Positions 27,092 through 33,011 of a stretch of 33,011 nt of DNA are shown one piece after another (positions within the stretch are counted from its first letter, which is position 1; each line of letters opens with the position of its first letter). The stretch comes from Actinophytocola sp. (GTDB lineage: Bacteria > Actinomycetota > Actinomycetes > Mycobacteriales > Pseudonocardiaceae), in the NCBI RefSeq assembly GCF_009379765.1, contig NZ_WHTD01000090.1:1-33011 (forward strand), read 5' to 3'. A model generated the notes under the pieces. It was given only the letters and a program-made list of their open reading frames with translations, searched no databases and was not told the origin of the DNA. A program made the translations under genes and the position numbers.

Positions 27092-27738
27092 GACGCACCC
27101 GCCGCCAGCTCGTCGAGATCGACGATCGTGCAGTCCCTCAGCTCACGGGCCAGGCTCACCGCCCGCACCCACCGCACCGCCGGATTGTCCAGCGACACCG
27201 TCACCGCACCGACGAACACCGGAACCGGGCCACCGGTGTGGAGAGCGCCGTGGACCCCGTCGACCGCGAACCGGCCTGCCCGGACAGCGACCGCGCCATT
27301 GCGCAGCGCGGGACACACCCGCACCGAGAACCGCAGGCACGGCACGCATACGGGCGGTTCGGTCACTCCCATGCCATCCGGCCAACCGGGCCAGTCGCCG
27401 CGGTGATCCCGCAGCAGCCACAGGACACCGTCGTCGGTGCGGTCTGCCGGACCCGCGCACACCTGACACAACAACCGCCGCATCGCCCGACGCTGCCGCA
27501 TCGGATGCACCCGACCGAACTCCGGCCGTCCCTGCCCCGGACAGTGCGACGTCCGATACCACAGGACGCCGTTACTGTCCCGGTCGGACACGGTCTCATC
27601 CGCGTAGGCGATGCCGCGTCCCGGCACCTCCACTAGCTCGTGTGGCGGGTCGACCTCGGCACTCCATGCCGTGACGTACGGCGCGACCACACGACCATCC
27701 GGCCGCGCAGCGGATCCCTGGAGAAGCGCGCTAGACAT
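27079..27738 (-). CDS. AICE protein with paired CxxC motifs, unknown function
   Basis: A 219-residue protein. CQVC and CVPC (about residues 87-90 and 126-129), with another Cys soon after, would form a zinc ribbon or knuckle in the middle. The C-terminal third is beta-rich (VPVFVGAVTVSLDNPAVRWV) and ends with a helical segment. I do not recognise the family. ATG at 27738 has AGGAG six bases upstream. It overlaps the preceding gene by 8 bases and the following one by 13, so it is part of the compact backbone operon. Confidence 0.75.
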   Translation of the reverse strand: MSSALLQGSAARPDGRVVAPYVTAWSAEVDPPHELVEVPGRGIAYADETVSDRDSNGVLWYRTSHCPGQGRPEFGRVHPMRQRRAMRRLLCQVCAGPADRTDDGVLWLLRDHRGDWPGWPDGMGVTEPPVCVPCLRFSVRVCPALRNGAVAVRAGRFAVDGVHGALHTGGPVPVFVGAVTVSLDNPAVRWVRAVSLARELRDCTIVDLDELAAGASCRT

Positions 27739-28015
27739 CGGCCGCTCCTGTGTCGCCCGGCAGCGTGTGCCGAGGTGCCTGAGTCGAGTAGATCGGCTCG
27801 TCCGCCGGGTCGACAGCGTCAGCGAGCTTGGTCGCCTCACGCGCCAGCTCCCGACAGAACTTCGCCAACAGCTGCTCCCCACCCGGAAACGGCGGGAGCT
27901 GGATGGCCATGTTCACCGGGTCCAGGTAGATCACCAGCGCCGGCAGGTGCTCGGTGAGCCGCATGTAGCCAGCCGCCGCGTCCTTACCGGGTGAGCACGT
28001 GATGTTGAATCCCAC
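27731..28015 (-). CDS. Small AICE hypothetical protein
   Basis: A 94-residue protein (N-terminus GFNITCSPGKDAAAGYMRL) with one predicted alpha-helix around KFCRELAREATKLADAV and a disordered tail. No domain is recognised. It starts at GTG 28015, 3 bases after the stop of the preceding gene, and overlaps the next start by 8 bases. The tight packing supports a real gene. Confidence 0.65.
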   Translation of the reverse strand: MGFNITCSPGKDAAAGYMRLTEHLPALVIYLDPVNMAIQLPPFPGGEQLLAKFCRELAREATKLADAVDPADEPIYSTQAPRHTLPGDTGAADV

Positions 28016-28018
28016 TGG

Positions 28019-28252
28019 TCAGCCCTCCGCGTCCGTCTGCCCGCTGGCCCGCTCCAGCTCAGAGCGGCCCGCAGCGATGGCGTCGGTGAGTTGGCCGAGC
28101 GCGGAACGATCCACGATCAGCACGACCGGGAACGCCTTGCCGAACCGGATCTCCACCCGATCGGCGAACGGCAGCGCCCGCGCCCGGATCGGCAGGTCGG
28201 CCGTCACGTACACATGAACCATGTCCCGCAACTCGGCCACCCCCGCGCTCAC
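28019..28252 (-). CDS. Small AICE hypothetical protein
   Basis: A 77-residue protein of alternating strands and helix (MVHVYVTADLPIRARALPFA, FPVVLIVDRSALGQLTDAIA). No family is recognised. GTG at 28252 overlaps the upstream stop by 4 bases (GTGA), which decides the start; an ATG ten codons in is the alternative. It is the second gene of the minus-strand backbone operon. Confidence 0.65.
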   Translation of the reverse strand: MSAGVAELRDMVHVYVTADLPIRARALPFADRVEIRFGKAFPVVLIVDRSALGQLTDAIAAGRSELERASGQTDAEG

Positions 28253-28665
28253 GCCGCCGGCTTCTCGGCCGCGGGCTTGCCACGACCAGCACCGGCCGGC
28301 GCACGCAGCCCCGACGCGCGGAAGCTGTGCGCGATCCGCCCCTTCTGGTTCGCGTACGGCGTGATGGTGAGCCCGTCGAACTCGACCGGCGCGAACGGGA
28401 AGCCGGCGAGCTTGGCCGGCGGCACCGGCTGGTGATCCGCCGCGACCTTCACCTTGAACTCGGCCCCGTACTTCGCAGCCTCCTCGTTGGCGTCGATCGC
28501 GCGGACGACCCACACGAGTTGTCCGGTCTCCTTGTCCCGCTCCTGCACCTTCGGCACGCTCGGGTCCGCCGAGAAAGCCATCGAGGGCTCGACGCCCAGC
28601 ACGAACGCACCGAACGGGAACACCTCCCCGAACTCGACCGGAAACCGGGTCGGAATGAGTGGCAT
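28249..28665 (-). CDS. Conserved AICE hypothetical protein, first gene of operon
   Basis: A 138-residue protein (N-terminus PLIPTRFPVEFGEVFPFGAF) with a beta-rich middle (LVWVVRAIDANEE, AEFKVKVAAD, PVEFDGLTITPYANQKGRI) and a basic Pro/Ala/Lys tail. The fold may be OB-like, which would suit single-strand DNA handling, but this is a guess from the strand pattern. ATG at 28665 has AGGAGG five bases upstream, the best ribosome site of the element. It heads the minus-strand operon and is divergent from the HTH regulator. Confidence 0.75.
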   Translation of the reverse strand: MPLIPTRFPVEFGEVFPFGAFVLGVEPSMAFSADPSVPKVQERDKETGQLVWVVRAIDANEEAAKYGAEFKVKVAADHQPVPPAKLAGFPFAPVEFDGLTITPYANQKGRIAHSFRASGLRAPAGAGRGKPAAEKPAA

Positions 28666-28744
28666 GTGTCCTCCTGGGTCAGGCCCGGCGTGTCCCGGGC
28701 ACAACCCCAATGTCGTCAACCAAAGAGGACGCGCACACCGCACA

Positions 28745-28784
28745 GCAGGACTTCTCAGGACGTCTCTGCTACCTTCAGGACGTC
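28745..28784. promoter_or_regulatory. Repeated operator AGGACGTC between divergent operons
   Basis: TCAGGACGTC occurs at 28755-28764 and 28775-28784, exactly 20 bp apart. A related GCAGGACTTC at 28745-28754 abuts the first copy. The spacing of one and two helical turns puts all copies on one DNA face. The site lies in the 154-bp gap between the two divergent element operons, 36 bases before the regulator's ATG, where an autoregulator would act. Confidence 0.6.
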
Positions 28785-28819
28785 CCTACTCGTCACAACA
28801 CCTGGGAAAACGGGCGCGA

Positions 28820-29563
28820 ATGACCAATGAACGGCTCCGCGACGCCATGCTACGCAACGGGCTGGACCTGGAGCACCTGGCCAGGGCGACCAAGGTCGAC
28901 CCCAAGACCGTCGAGCGTTGGATCACCAAGGGACGCACCCCGTACCGGCGGCACCGGCATACGATCGCGGGACTCGTCCGCGAGTCCGAGAACTACCTCT
29001 GGCCCACCGCGATCGCCGCCGAGCGCAAGACCGAGATCGCCGAGTCCGAGGTGGTCAAGGTCTACCCGCACCGCCACTCCGTGCCGATGGACCTGTGGGA
29101 CCACCTCGTCGACGGCGCCGAGCAGCACATCGAGATCCTGATGTACTCCGGGATGTTCCTCACCGACAACCCGGCCCTGATCAAGAAGCTCCGCACCAAG
29201 GCCAAGGCAGGCGCCAAGATCCGCATCCTGATCGGCGACCCAGCCAGCCGAGCGGTAGCCCGCCGCAGCGACGAGGAAGGCATCGGCAAGGGCACACTCG
29301 CGGCCAAGGTCCGCAACGCCCTGGCGTTCTTCAAGCCGCTGGACGGCGTGCCCAACGTGGCCATCCGCAGCCACGGCACCACGCTCTACAACTCGATCTA
29401 CCGCTTCGACGACGACATGCTGATCAACACCCACGTCTACGGCTTCATGGCCGCCCACGCCCCACTGCTCCACCTGCGCCGACTCTCCGGCGGCGACCTG
29501 TTCGAGACCTACTCCGAGAGCTTCGACAGCGTGTGGAGCGACGCCAAGCCGGTCAAGTGGTAG
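28820..29563 (+). CDS. HTH regulator with phospholipase-D-like domain (DUF5919-like)
   Basis: A 247-residue protein. Residues 1-55 form an XRE-like helix-turn-helix (LRDAMLRNGLDLEHLARATK, VDPKTVERWITKGRTP). Residues about 85-240 resemble one half of a phospholipase-D fold (WDHLVDGAEQHIEILMYSGM, AGAKIRILIGDPASRAVARR, DDDMLINTHVYG), but no HxK motif is present, so catalysis is doubtful. I recall this layout as DUF5919, common in actinobacterial elements. It is followed after 10 bases by the Nudix gene and probably represses the element through the repeats at 28745-28784, which is inference. Confidence 0.75.
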   Translation: MTNERLRDAMLRNGLDLEHLARATKVDPKTVERWITKGRTPYRRHRHTIAGLVRESENYLWPTAIAAERKTEIAESEVVKVYPHRHSVPMDLWDHLVDGAEQHIEILMYSGMFLTDNPALIKKLRTKAKAGAKIRILIGDPASRAVARRSDEEGIGKGTLAAKVRNALAFFKPLDGVPNVAIRSHGTTLYNSIYRFDDDMLINTHVYGFMAAHAPLLHLRRLSGGDLFETYSESFDSVWSDAKPVKW

Positions 29564-29573
29564 GCAGGGAGCT

Positions 29574-30044
29574 ATGGCCCGAATCGATCACTACCGCAAC
29601 CCCGACGCTCCCGCGGCCAACAGCATCGTCGTGGCCGTCACCGCCGTCGTCCAGGACGAGTCCGGCCGCCTCCTGCTCATCCGCCGCACCGACAACGACC
29701 TGTACGCCATCCCCGGCGGTGCGCTAGAGCTGGGCGAGACCCTCACCCAGACCGTCCAACGCGAGGTCAAGGAAGAGACCGGCATCGCGGTCGAGGTCAC
29801 CGGCCTGATCGGCATCTACAGCGACCCAGACCACGTCATCGAGTTCACCGACGGCGAGGTCCGCCAAGAGTTCTCCATCTGCTTCCGCGCCGAGCCAACC
29901 GGCGGCGAGCTGCGAACGAGCAACGAGTCCAAGGAAGTCCTCTGGCGCGACCCCGCCGACCTGGACGCGCTCAACATCCACCCAAGCATCCGCCTACGCA
30001 TCCGCCACGGCCTGGAGCAACGCGCCGAGCCGTACTACTCGTAA
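29574..30044 (+). CDS. Nudix hydrolase (possible Pif-like immunity factor)
   Basis: A 156-residue Nudix enzyme. The Nudix box GX5EX7REUXEEXGU is complete: G49, E55, R63, E64, E67, E68, G70 and I71. Flanking strands are VVAVTAVVQDESGRLLLIRR and EVLWRDPADLDAL. Such enzymes hydrolyse a nucleoside diphosphate linked to another group; the substrate is not evident. In pSAM2 the immunity factor Pif, which blocks redundant transfer, carries a Nudix motif, so an exclusion role is plausible. AGGGAG precedes the ATG. It overlaps the convergent HD gene by 10 bases. Confidence 0.88.
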   Translation: MARIDHYRNPDAPAANSIVVAVTAVVQDESGRLLLIRRTDNDLYAIPGGALELGETLTQTVQREVKEETGIAVEVTGLIGIYSDPDHVIEFTDGEVRQEFSICFRAEPTGGELRTSNESKEVLWRDPADLDALNIHPSIRLRIRHGLEQRAEPYYS

Positions 30045-30598
30045 GCGATCCCCGCAGCCCGCAACCGCGCCGCCGTCCGCTCGACCGCACCCCGCAGTTC
30101 GGGCTCAGCCTGCCGGATGAAGAACGTCACCACATCCTGCGGCCCGTACCGCTCCTGAATCTCCTTGATCCGCTCATCGAACGCCACCGGCAACCCATCC
30201 GGCGAGGTGGTCATGTCCGCCCACCACAGGGCATCTCGTAGTGGTGTCTCCTCGTCCACCCACTCGGCCAACTCAGCCGACAGCCCACGCAACTCAGACT
30301 CACGGTAAGCGCAGGAGTGGTGCGCCACGAGTGCACACAGTCGCGCGTCCGCCCCCAACTCCCGGAGGTGCCGCGCCCCGTCCAGCGGATGAAAACGGGT
30401 GTGCGCGATGCCCGGCGAGTACCCAACGTCATGGAGCAACGCCGCAGCCTCCAACAGCTCACGATCGGCCGAGGCGAATAGCGTCGCGACTTGCTGTGTC
30501 CGACCGGCGACGCCCTGAACGTGCACCCACCTGCGCGGCAACGGCCCACGAAGAAGGTCATCTGCCTGCCTGTGCGCCATCGCTAATAGATCACTCAC
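30035..30598 (-). CDS. HD-domain phosphohydrolase
   Basis: A 187-residue HD-superfamily protein. The metal-binding residues are probably H26 (RWVHVQGV), H56 and D57 (AALLHDVGYS), with further His residues in AHTRFHPLDGARHL and VAHHSCAY. Relatives hydrolyse nucleotides or cyclic nucleotides; the substrate here is unknown. The start is GTG at 30598 without a clear ribosome site; ATG at 30580 is possible. It follows the DUF6338-like gene by 23 bases on the same strand and converges on the Nudix gene. An HTH, Nudix and HD set recurs in actinobacterial elements, as far as I recall. Confidence 0.85.
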   Translation of the reverse strand: MSDLLAMAHRQADDLLRGPLPRRWVHVQGVAGRTQQVATLFASADRELLEAAALLHDVGYSPGIAHTRFHPLDGARHLRELGADARLCALVAHHSCAYRESELRGLSAELAEWVDEETPLRDALWWADMTTSPDGLPVAFDERIKEIQERYGPQDVVTFFIRQAEPELRGAVERTAARLRAAGIAYE

Positions 30599-30621
30599 AC
30601 CGGTGACCGTATACGACGGCC

Positions 30622-31371
30622 CTAAGGTTTCGCCTCATGGCCTTCAGCGTCACGAGCAAGGGCACCCACACGACGAGGCGATTGCAGAATCTCACCGGTA
30701 CTCTTGTGGAGATATTGCACTTTTATATATCGAATTTCAGAGCTTCGAATGATCACATACTCCCACTTTCCTCCTATTGTTGCTACTTTAGTTGGATGGC
30801 TTCCATTCTTGTCCGGCGGTTTCCTACGCGCCAGATAAGCGCCATCGAGACATATCTCGCGGTCATCCACTCCGGATCCAGCCGTGCTTCCGCGCAGGTT
30901 TCCGTAAAAAGAGGAGCCGTCAAGCAACTCTACATGCACCCACGGAATCGAATCATCTGGTTTGTCTTCGCGGAACGCCTGATACCACAGCGAGTTCGCT
31001 GATAGCTTACCTGTTCCTTTACGACGGAAAAGAAGCACTCGATCAGCTAACCAAGCAATTATGAACGCCAGCAATACCATCGCGATGACGTTTATGACTA
31101 CCATGTAGAAATTTCGGTTGAAGTATTCCGCGCCTCTGGTCACCCATGTGCGAAGATCCACCACTGGATCACCAAAAATTGCGCGCGCAATCAGGGAAAC
31201 CAAAATGGCGACTGAGGTCAGCGACAAACTGGCGAGCGCAATTCCGGATACTTCCCGGAACACAGATGCAGTGGGAGCTACGCGACGACGTTCACGTCGC
31301 TGCTCAAAGAATATACCTGGCGCGACTAGTGCCAGGAACGCCAACAGTGCCGCAACGGTCTGCGGAATCAT
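30622..31371 (-). CDS. DUF6338-like membrane protein (cargo)
   Basis: A 249-residue protein with hydrophobic segments at about 4-22, 44-68 and 88-112 (TVAALLAFLALVAPGIFFEQ, ALASLSLTSVAILVSLIA, VVINVIAMVLLAFIIAWLA). A cytoplasmic beta-rich domain follows (VHVELLDGSSFYGNLRGST, YVIIRSSEIRYIKVQYL). The N-terminal PGIFFEQRRERRR pattern fits what I recall of DUF6338; its function is unknown. ATG at 31371 lies 2 bases after the stop of a 41-residue gene and has no ribosome site of its own, so translation is coupled. Base composition is clearly AT-richer than the backbone, pointing to recent acquisition. Confidence 0.75.
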   Translation of the reverse strand: MIPQTVAALLAFLALVAPGIFFEQRRERRRVAPTASVFREVSGIALASLSLTSVAILVSLIARAIFGDPVVDLRTWVTRGAEYFNRNFYMVVINVIAMVLLAFIIAWLADRVLLFRRKGTGKLSANSLWYQAFREDKPDDSIPWVHVELLDGSSFYGNLRGSTAGSGVDDREICLDGAYLARRKPPDKNGSHPTKVATIGGKWEYVIIRSSEIRYIKVQYLHKSTGEILQSPRRVGALARDAEGHEAKP

Positions 31372-31373
31372 TT

Positions 31374-31499
31374 CTATTCGTCATCGTCCGTACTGCCGGG
31401 CTGTTTAGTGCTCCCGGGGTCCTGCAGGTCAATAACATCAGACCTATCAATACTCTTTTCCAGGTTGTTATCCGCACTCTTGTCATCATGGGTTGCCAT
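31374..31499 (-). CDS. 41-residue acidic protein coupled to DUF6338-like gene
   Basis: A short gene (N-terminus MATHDDKSADNNLEKSIDRS, C-terminus STDDDE) that is very acidic and probably disordered. Support comes from a near-perfect ribosome site, GAGGAGGT, about 8 bases before its ATG, and from its TAG ending two bases before the ATG of the DUF6338-like gene, which lacks a site of its own. It may serve only to deliver ribosomes, or its product may act with the membrane protein. No known family. Confidence 0.65.
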   Translation of the reverse strand: MATHDDKSADNNLEKSIDRSDVIDLQDPGSTKQPGSTDDDE

Positions 31500-31717
31500 T
31501 TAAAGATACCTCCTCGGGATACGCCTTCTCGGGGGGCTGCACTCGTACGCAGATCGCAATGCATCCTTCCTTCAACGGGGTCGCTGACAAGACTCGGTCT
31601 GTTACTGCAGAACTTGGCTCTGTGGGATCAAGGCGCGCCGCCGCCGGCGGCGCGCTCGGCCCGTCGCGTTGGCAACGTGGCCCACATCCATCGCGGCACG
31701 GCCGGCTACCGCTCCGC
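31500..31717. other. Non-coding stretch upstream of the 41-residue gene
   Basis: No convincing gene is seen. The left end holds the ribosome site of the 41-residue gene, and the AT-richer first 120 bases should hold its promoter. The right half is a GC-rich stretch leading to the stop of the next minus-strand gene. No clear repeat is visible. Confidence 0.4.
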
Positions 31718-32245
31718 TCACGCCGGCCGGCCAGCGCGGCGCAGCCCACGAGCCCGCCATGGGAGCGCCACCACCGGCGGCGCGACGCTCTGAGTCAATG
31801 TGTGCTCCATCGAACCGAGCAACTCGTCGACCTCACGCCTTACCTCCACGGCTATCAGCGGGACGTCGGCGTGCTCAGATGGATCTTTGGCCGCGGTATA
31901 GAGACCGCTGAGAGTCGCGAGAACGCCCTCGACTCTCCGCGAGACCTCTTCAGGTCCCAGCAACCCGATGACCGCACGCAACCGGAGACTATCGTGGAAG
32001 CGTTCAACCGGCACCTCCTTCAGGACTCCAACCTCGTAGTCCTCCATCACGGCGGTCGCGGCTCCGAAAATGAGCGCGTAGAACTCGGAGTAAGCCTCCT
32101 GCCTGCGAGCTCGCAGCCTCTCCTCTTGTTCGATTGTGAGTTTGGTCAGCTCACGCCGATTCGTCATCCGTGCCCCGATGACCACGCCCAAGATCGCAAA
32201 GACTGGCGATATCGACGCCAACAACCACGGTCCTGCTCCAGACAT
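31718..32245 (-). CDS. Membrane-anchored helical protein (cargo)
   Basis: A 175-residue protein. One transmembrane helix at about residues 6-25 (WLLASISPVFAILGVVIGAR) is followed by a charged helix likely to form a coiled coil (RRELTKLTIEQEERLRARRQ). Helical segments run to about 150, and the tail is basic. The layout resembles small phage or element proteins of unknown role that sit near the membrane. ATG at 32245 has no clear ribosome site. It is the rightmost gene of the element, on the same strand as the DUF6338-like cluster. No family recognised. Confidence 0.6.
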   Translation of the reverse strand: MSGAGPWLLASISPVFAILGVVIGARMTNRRELTKLTIEQEERLRARRQEAYSEFYALIFGAATAVMEDYEVGVLKEVPVERFHDSLRLRAVIGLLGPEEVSRRVEGVLATLSGLYTAAKDPSEHADVPLIAVEVRREVDELLGSMEHTLTQSVAPPVVALPWRARGLRRAGRPA

Positions 32246-32561
32246 GGACAGGACGGTATCGAGCCCGGGGTACGCAAACGACCCCTCATCTCCCGATGAT
32301 CGTCTAACACCGGCCCGCCGGCATCAAGGGCGCCTATCGGCGTCGCTGACGCGATCTCGCTTCGCTCCACCCTTGACACCGACGATCCGGTGCTACGGAT
32401 CGGCAAGGGCGAGGGGAACGGCGACGAGCAGGCGCCGACCAACCACTTCGATCATGTCAACGGCGGTCAGAGAGGTGAGATCATGACACGGAGGCACCCG
32501 ATCAGCCCGAACCAACTCAGGTTCTGGACCCGGCTTGAGCTGCACGGACGGCCTGAAGCAT
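32246..32561. other. Non-coding right end of the element
   Basis: About 316 bases show no gene I can support. A plus-strand ATG at 32483 has a fair ribosome site (GAGGTGAG) and would read MTRRHPISPNQLRFWTRLEL, but the frame runs through the att site and loses coding character, so it may be a relic. The promoter of the helical membrane protein should lie near 32246-32300. Confidence 0.4.
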
Positions 32562-32581
32562 GGGCCATTGGCGGGCCATTA
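32562..32581. promoter_or_regulatory. Right integrase arm-type site (candidate)
   Basis: GGGCCATTGGC then GGGCCATTA matches the left site at 21603-21622 in 19 of 20 bases. It has the same orientation and lies 85 bases before the right core. In the circular form the two sites would flank the attP core. Confidence 0.6.
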
Positions 32582-32666
32582 AGGGCGGTCAACCACGGTC
32601 ATCAGCGGGTACCGCGGCCACCCTTCCGACGCAGGTCAGGGGTATCGGCCAGCCGTGGGCGCCGCT

Positions 32667-32712
32667 CTTCCAAGCTGGTCATGCGGGTTCGATTCCCGTC
32701 ACCCGCTCCAGT
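32667..32712 (+). repeat. attR core (46-bp direct repeat)
   Basis: An exact copy of 21498-21543, that is the tRNA-Gly 3' part from the anticodon loop through CCA. The sequence before it is not a tRNA 5' half, so this is a remnant and not a functional tRNA. Confidence 0.95.
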
Positions 32713-32791
32713 CTTCCCCCGCAGGTCACCGGTTGCAGTCCCTCCCAAGTAGACATCATATCTTGTCCTCTTCGGGCTCCGCGCCCCTCGC

Positions 32792-32876
32792 GTGCCAGAT
32801 TCGTGCCAGATCACTTATCGGGATCGCGGCGGCGCAGGGCGTAGGCGGACACGAGCTGGTCTCGCGGGGCCACGGC
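32792..32876 (-). pseudogene. Possible tail of a second integrase with tandem arm-like repeat
   Basis: GTGCCAGATTC and GTGCCAGATCA (32792-32802 and 32803-32813) form an 11-bp tandem repeat. Its last three bases are a minus-strand TGA that ends a frame reading PRDQLVSAYALRRRDPDK. The AICE int has the same geometry, with its stop at the end of an 11-bp tandem repeat. This suggests a second element once sat at the same tRNA end and was cut by the adjoining insertion sequence. The protein evidence is about 20 residues, so this is tentative. Confidence 0.3.
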
Positions 32877-33011
32877 CCAATGCCGCTAACTTAGGTGCTG
32901 TGGGGTTATGATCTTGGTTGTGGCGAGAGTGGGACAGCAGGTCAAGGTGGGTACGCAGGTTCGGTTGCCGGATCTGGTCGGGGTCGGGGTGCTGACTGCG
33001 GCGTTCCCGCC
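32877..33011 (+). mobile_element. IS4-family insertion sequence, left end
   Basis: CCAATGCCGCTAACTTAGG at 32877-32895 looks like the terminal inverted repeat of actinobacterial IS4-type elements, and a transposase reading frame starts just after it. The element runs out of the window, so the exact left boundary and the target duplication cannot be confirmed. Confidence 0.6.
32908..33011 (+). CDS. IS4-family transposase, N-terminal part (cut by window end)
   Basis: The 34 complete codons visible read MILVVARVGQQVKVGTQVRL followed by PDLVGVGVLTAAFP. The pattern LPDLVGVGVLTAAFP matches the N-terminal domain of IS4-type DDE transposases (commonly LxDxVxLGVLTxxFP). Starts are possible at ATG 32908 or GTG 32920. 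The catalytic domain lies beyond the window. Confidence 0.65.
   Translation, partial: MILVVARVGQQVKVGTQVRLPDLVGVGVLTAAFP

Larger units (their letters stand above)
21498..32712. mobile_element. Integrated AICE (integrative and conjugative element) in tRNA-Gly
   Basis: The element is bounded by exact 46-bp direct repeats of the tRNA-Gly 3' part, about 11.17 kb apart. Int lies next to the left repeat and is transcribed towards it. The content is that of actinomycete elements of the pSAM2 type: tyrosine integrase, excisionase, HUH replication initiator and an FtsK/SpoIIIE-like Tra that moves double-stranded DNA, plus HTH, Nudix and HD proteins. I recognise no Spd (spread) genes. Right-end genes between about 30622 and 32245 are AT-richer than the backbone and look like cargo. 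Confidence 0.92.

Noticed and set aside
32483..32752. A plus-strand frame starting MTRRHPISPNQLRF with a fair ribosome site.
   Set aside because: It reads through the attR core and ends in non-coding-like sequence; at best a relic.

Overview
The window is high-GC (roughly 70%) actinobacterial chromosome. Codon use, mycoredoxin, paired clpP genes, DUF4233 beside folC, and an actinomycete-type integrative element in a tRNA gene all point to Actinomycetota. A member of the Pseudonocardiales such as Amycolatopsis is my best guess; this is inference from gene order, not a database match.

Left part (1-21180) is mostly conserved core genome. It holds a TIGR03960-type radical SAM protein, a DoxX membrane protein, a DrrA/NodI-like ABC exporter (ATPase plus two permeases), ndk, a short GntR regulator, and a translationally coupled folC-DUF4233 pair directly downstream of valS. 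Next come a frameshifted membrane-protein gene, mycoredoxin, a PYROXD2-like flavoprotein, an ArsR-type regulator divergent from fdhD, and an alpha/beta hydrolase. The proteostasis block tig, clpP1, clpP2, clpX follows, with all four genes on the minus strand. Three small relics (4315-4570, 14140-14379 and the frameshifted gene at 11200-12182) show local decay. A long imperfect palindrome fills bases 1-150.

A tRNA-Pro(TGG) and a tRNA-Gly(TCC) follow tig. The tRNA-Gly 3' half is repeated exactly (46 bp) 11.2 kb further on. The DNA between is an actinomycete integrative and conjugative element (AICE). In transcription order its minus-strand backbone is four uncharacterised genes, a small HTH protein, a 331-bp non-coding leader, an FtsK-like Tra, a small unknown, an HUH-type Rep, Xis and Int. 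A divergent plus-strand pair encodes an HTH plus phospholipase-D-like regulator and a Nudix hydrolase. The Nudix hydrolase converges on an HD-domain protein. The right end carries visibly AT-richer cargo: a 41-residue acidic protein translationally coupled to a DUF6338-like membrane protein, and a membrane-anchored helical protein. Matching 11-bp-period direct repeats lie inside both ends of the element and probably bind Int.

Beyond the right attachment site, a different 11-bp tandem repeat overlaps a stop codon in the same geometry as the int end. It may be the ghost of a second element at the same tRNA, cut off by an IS4-family insertion sequence that begins near 32877 and runs out of the window.
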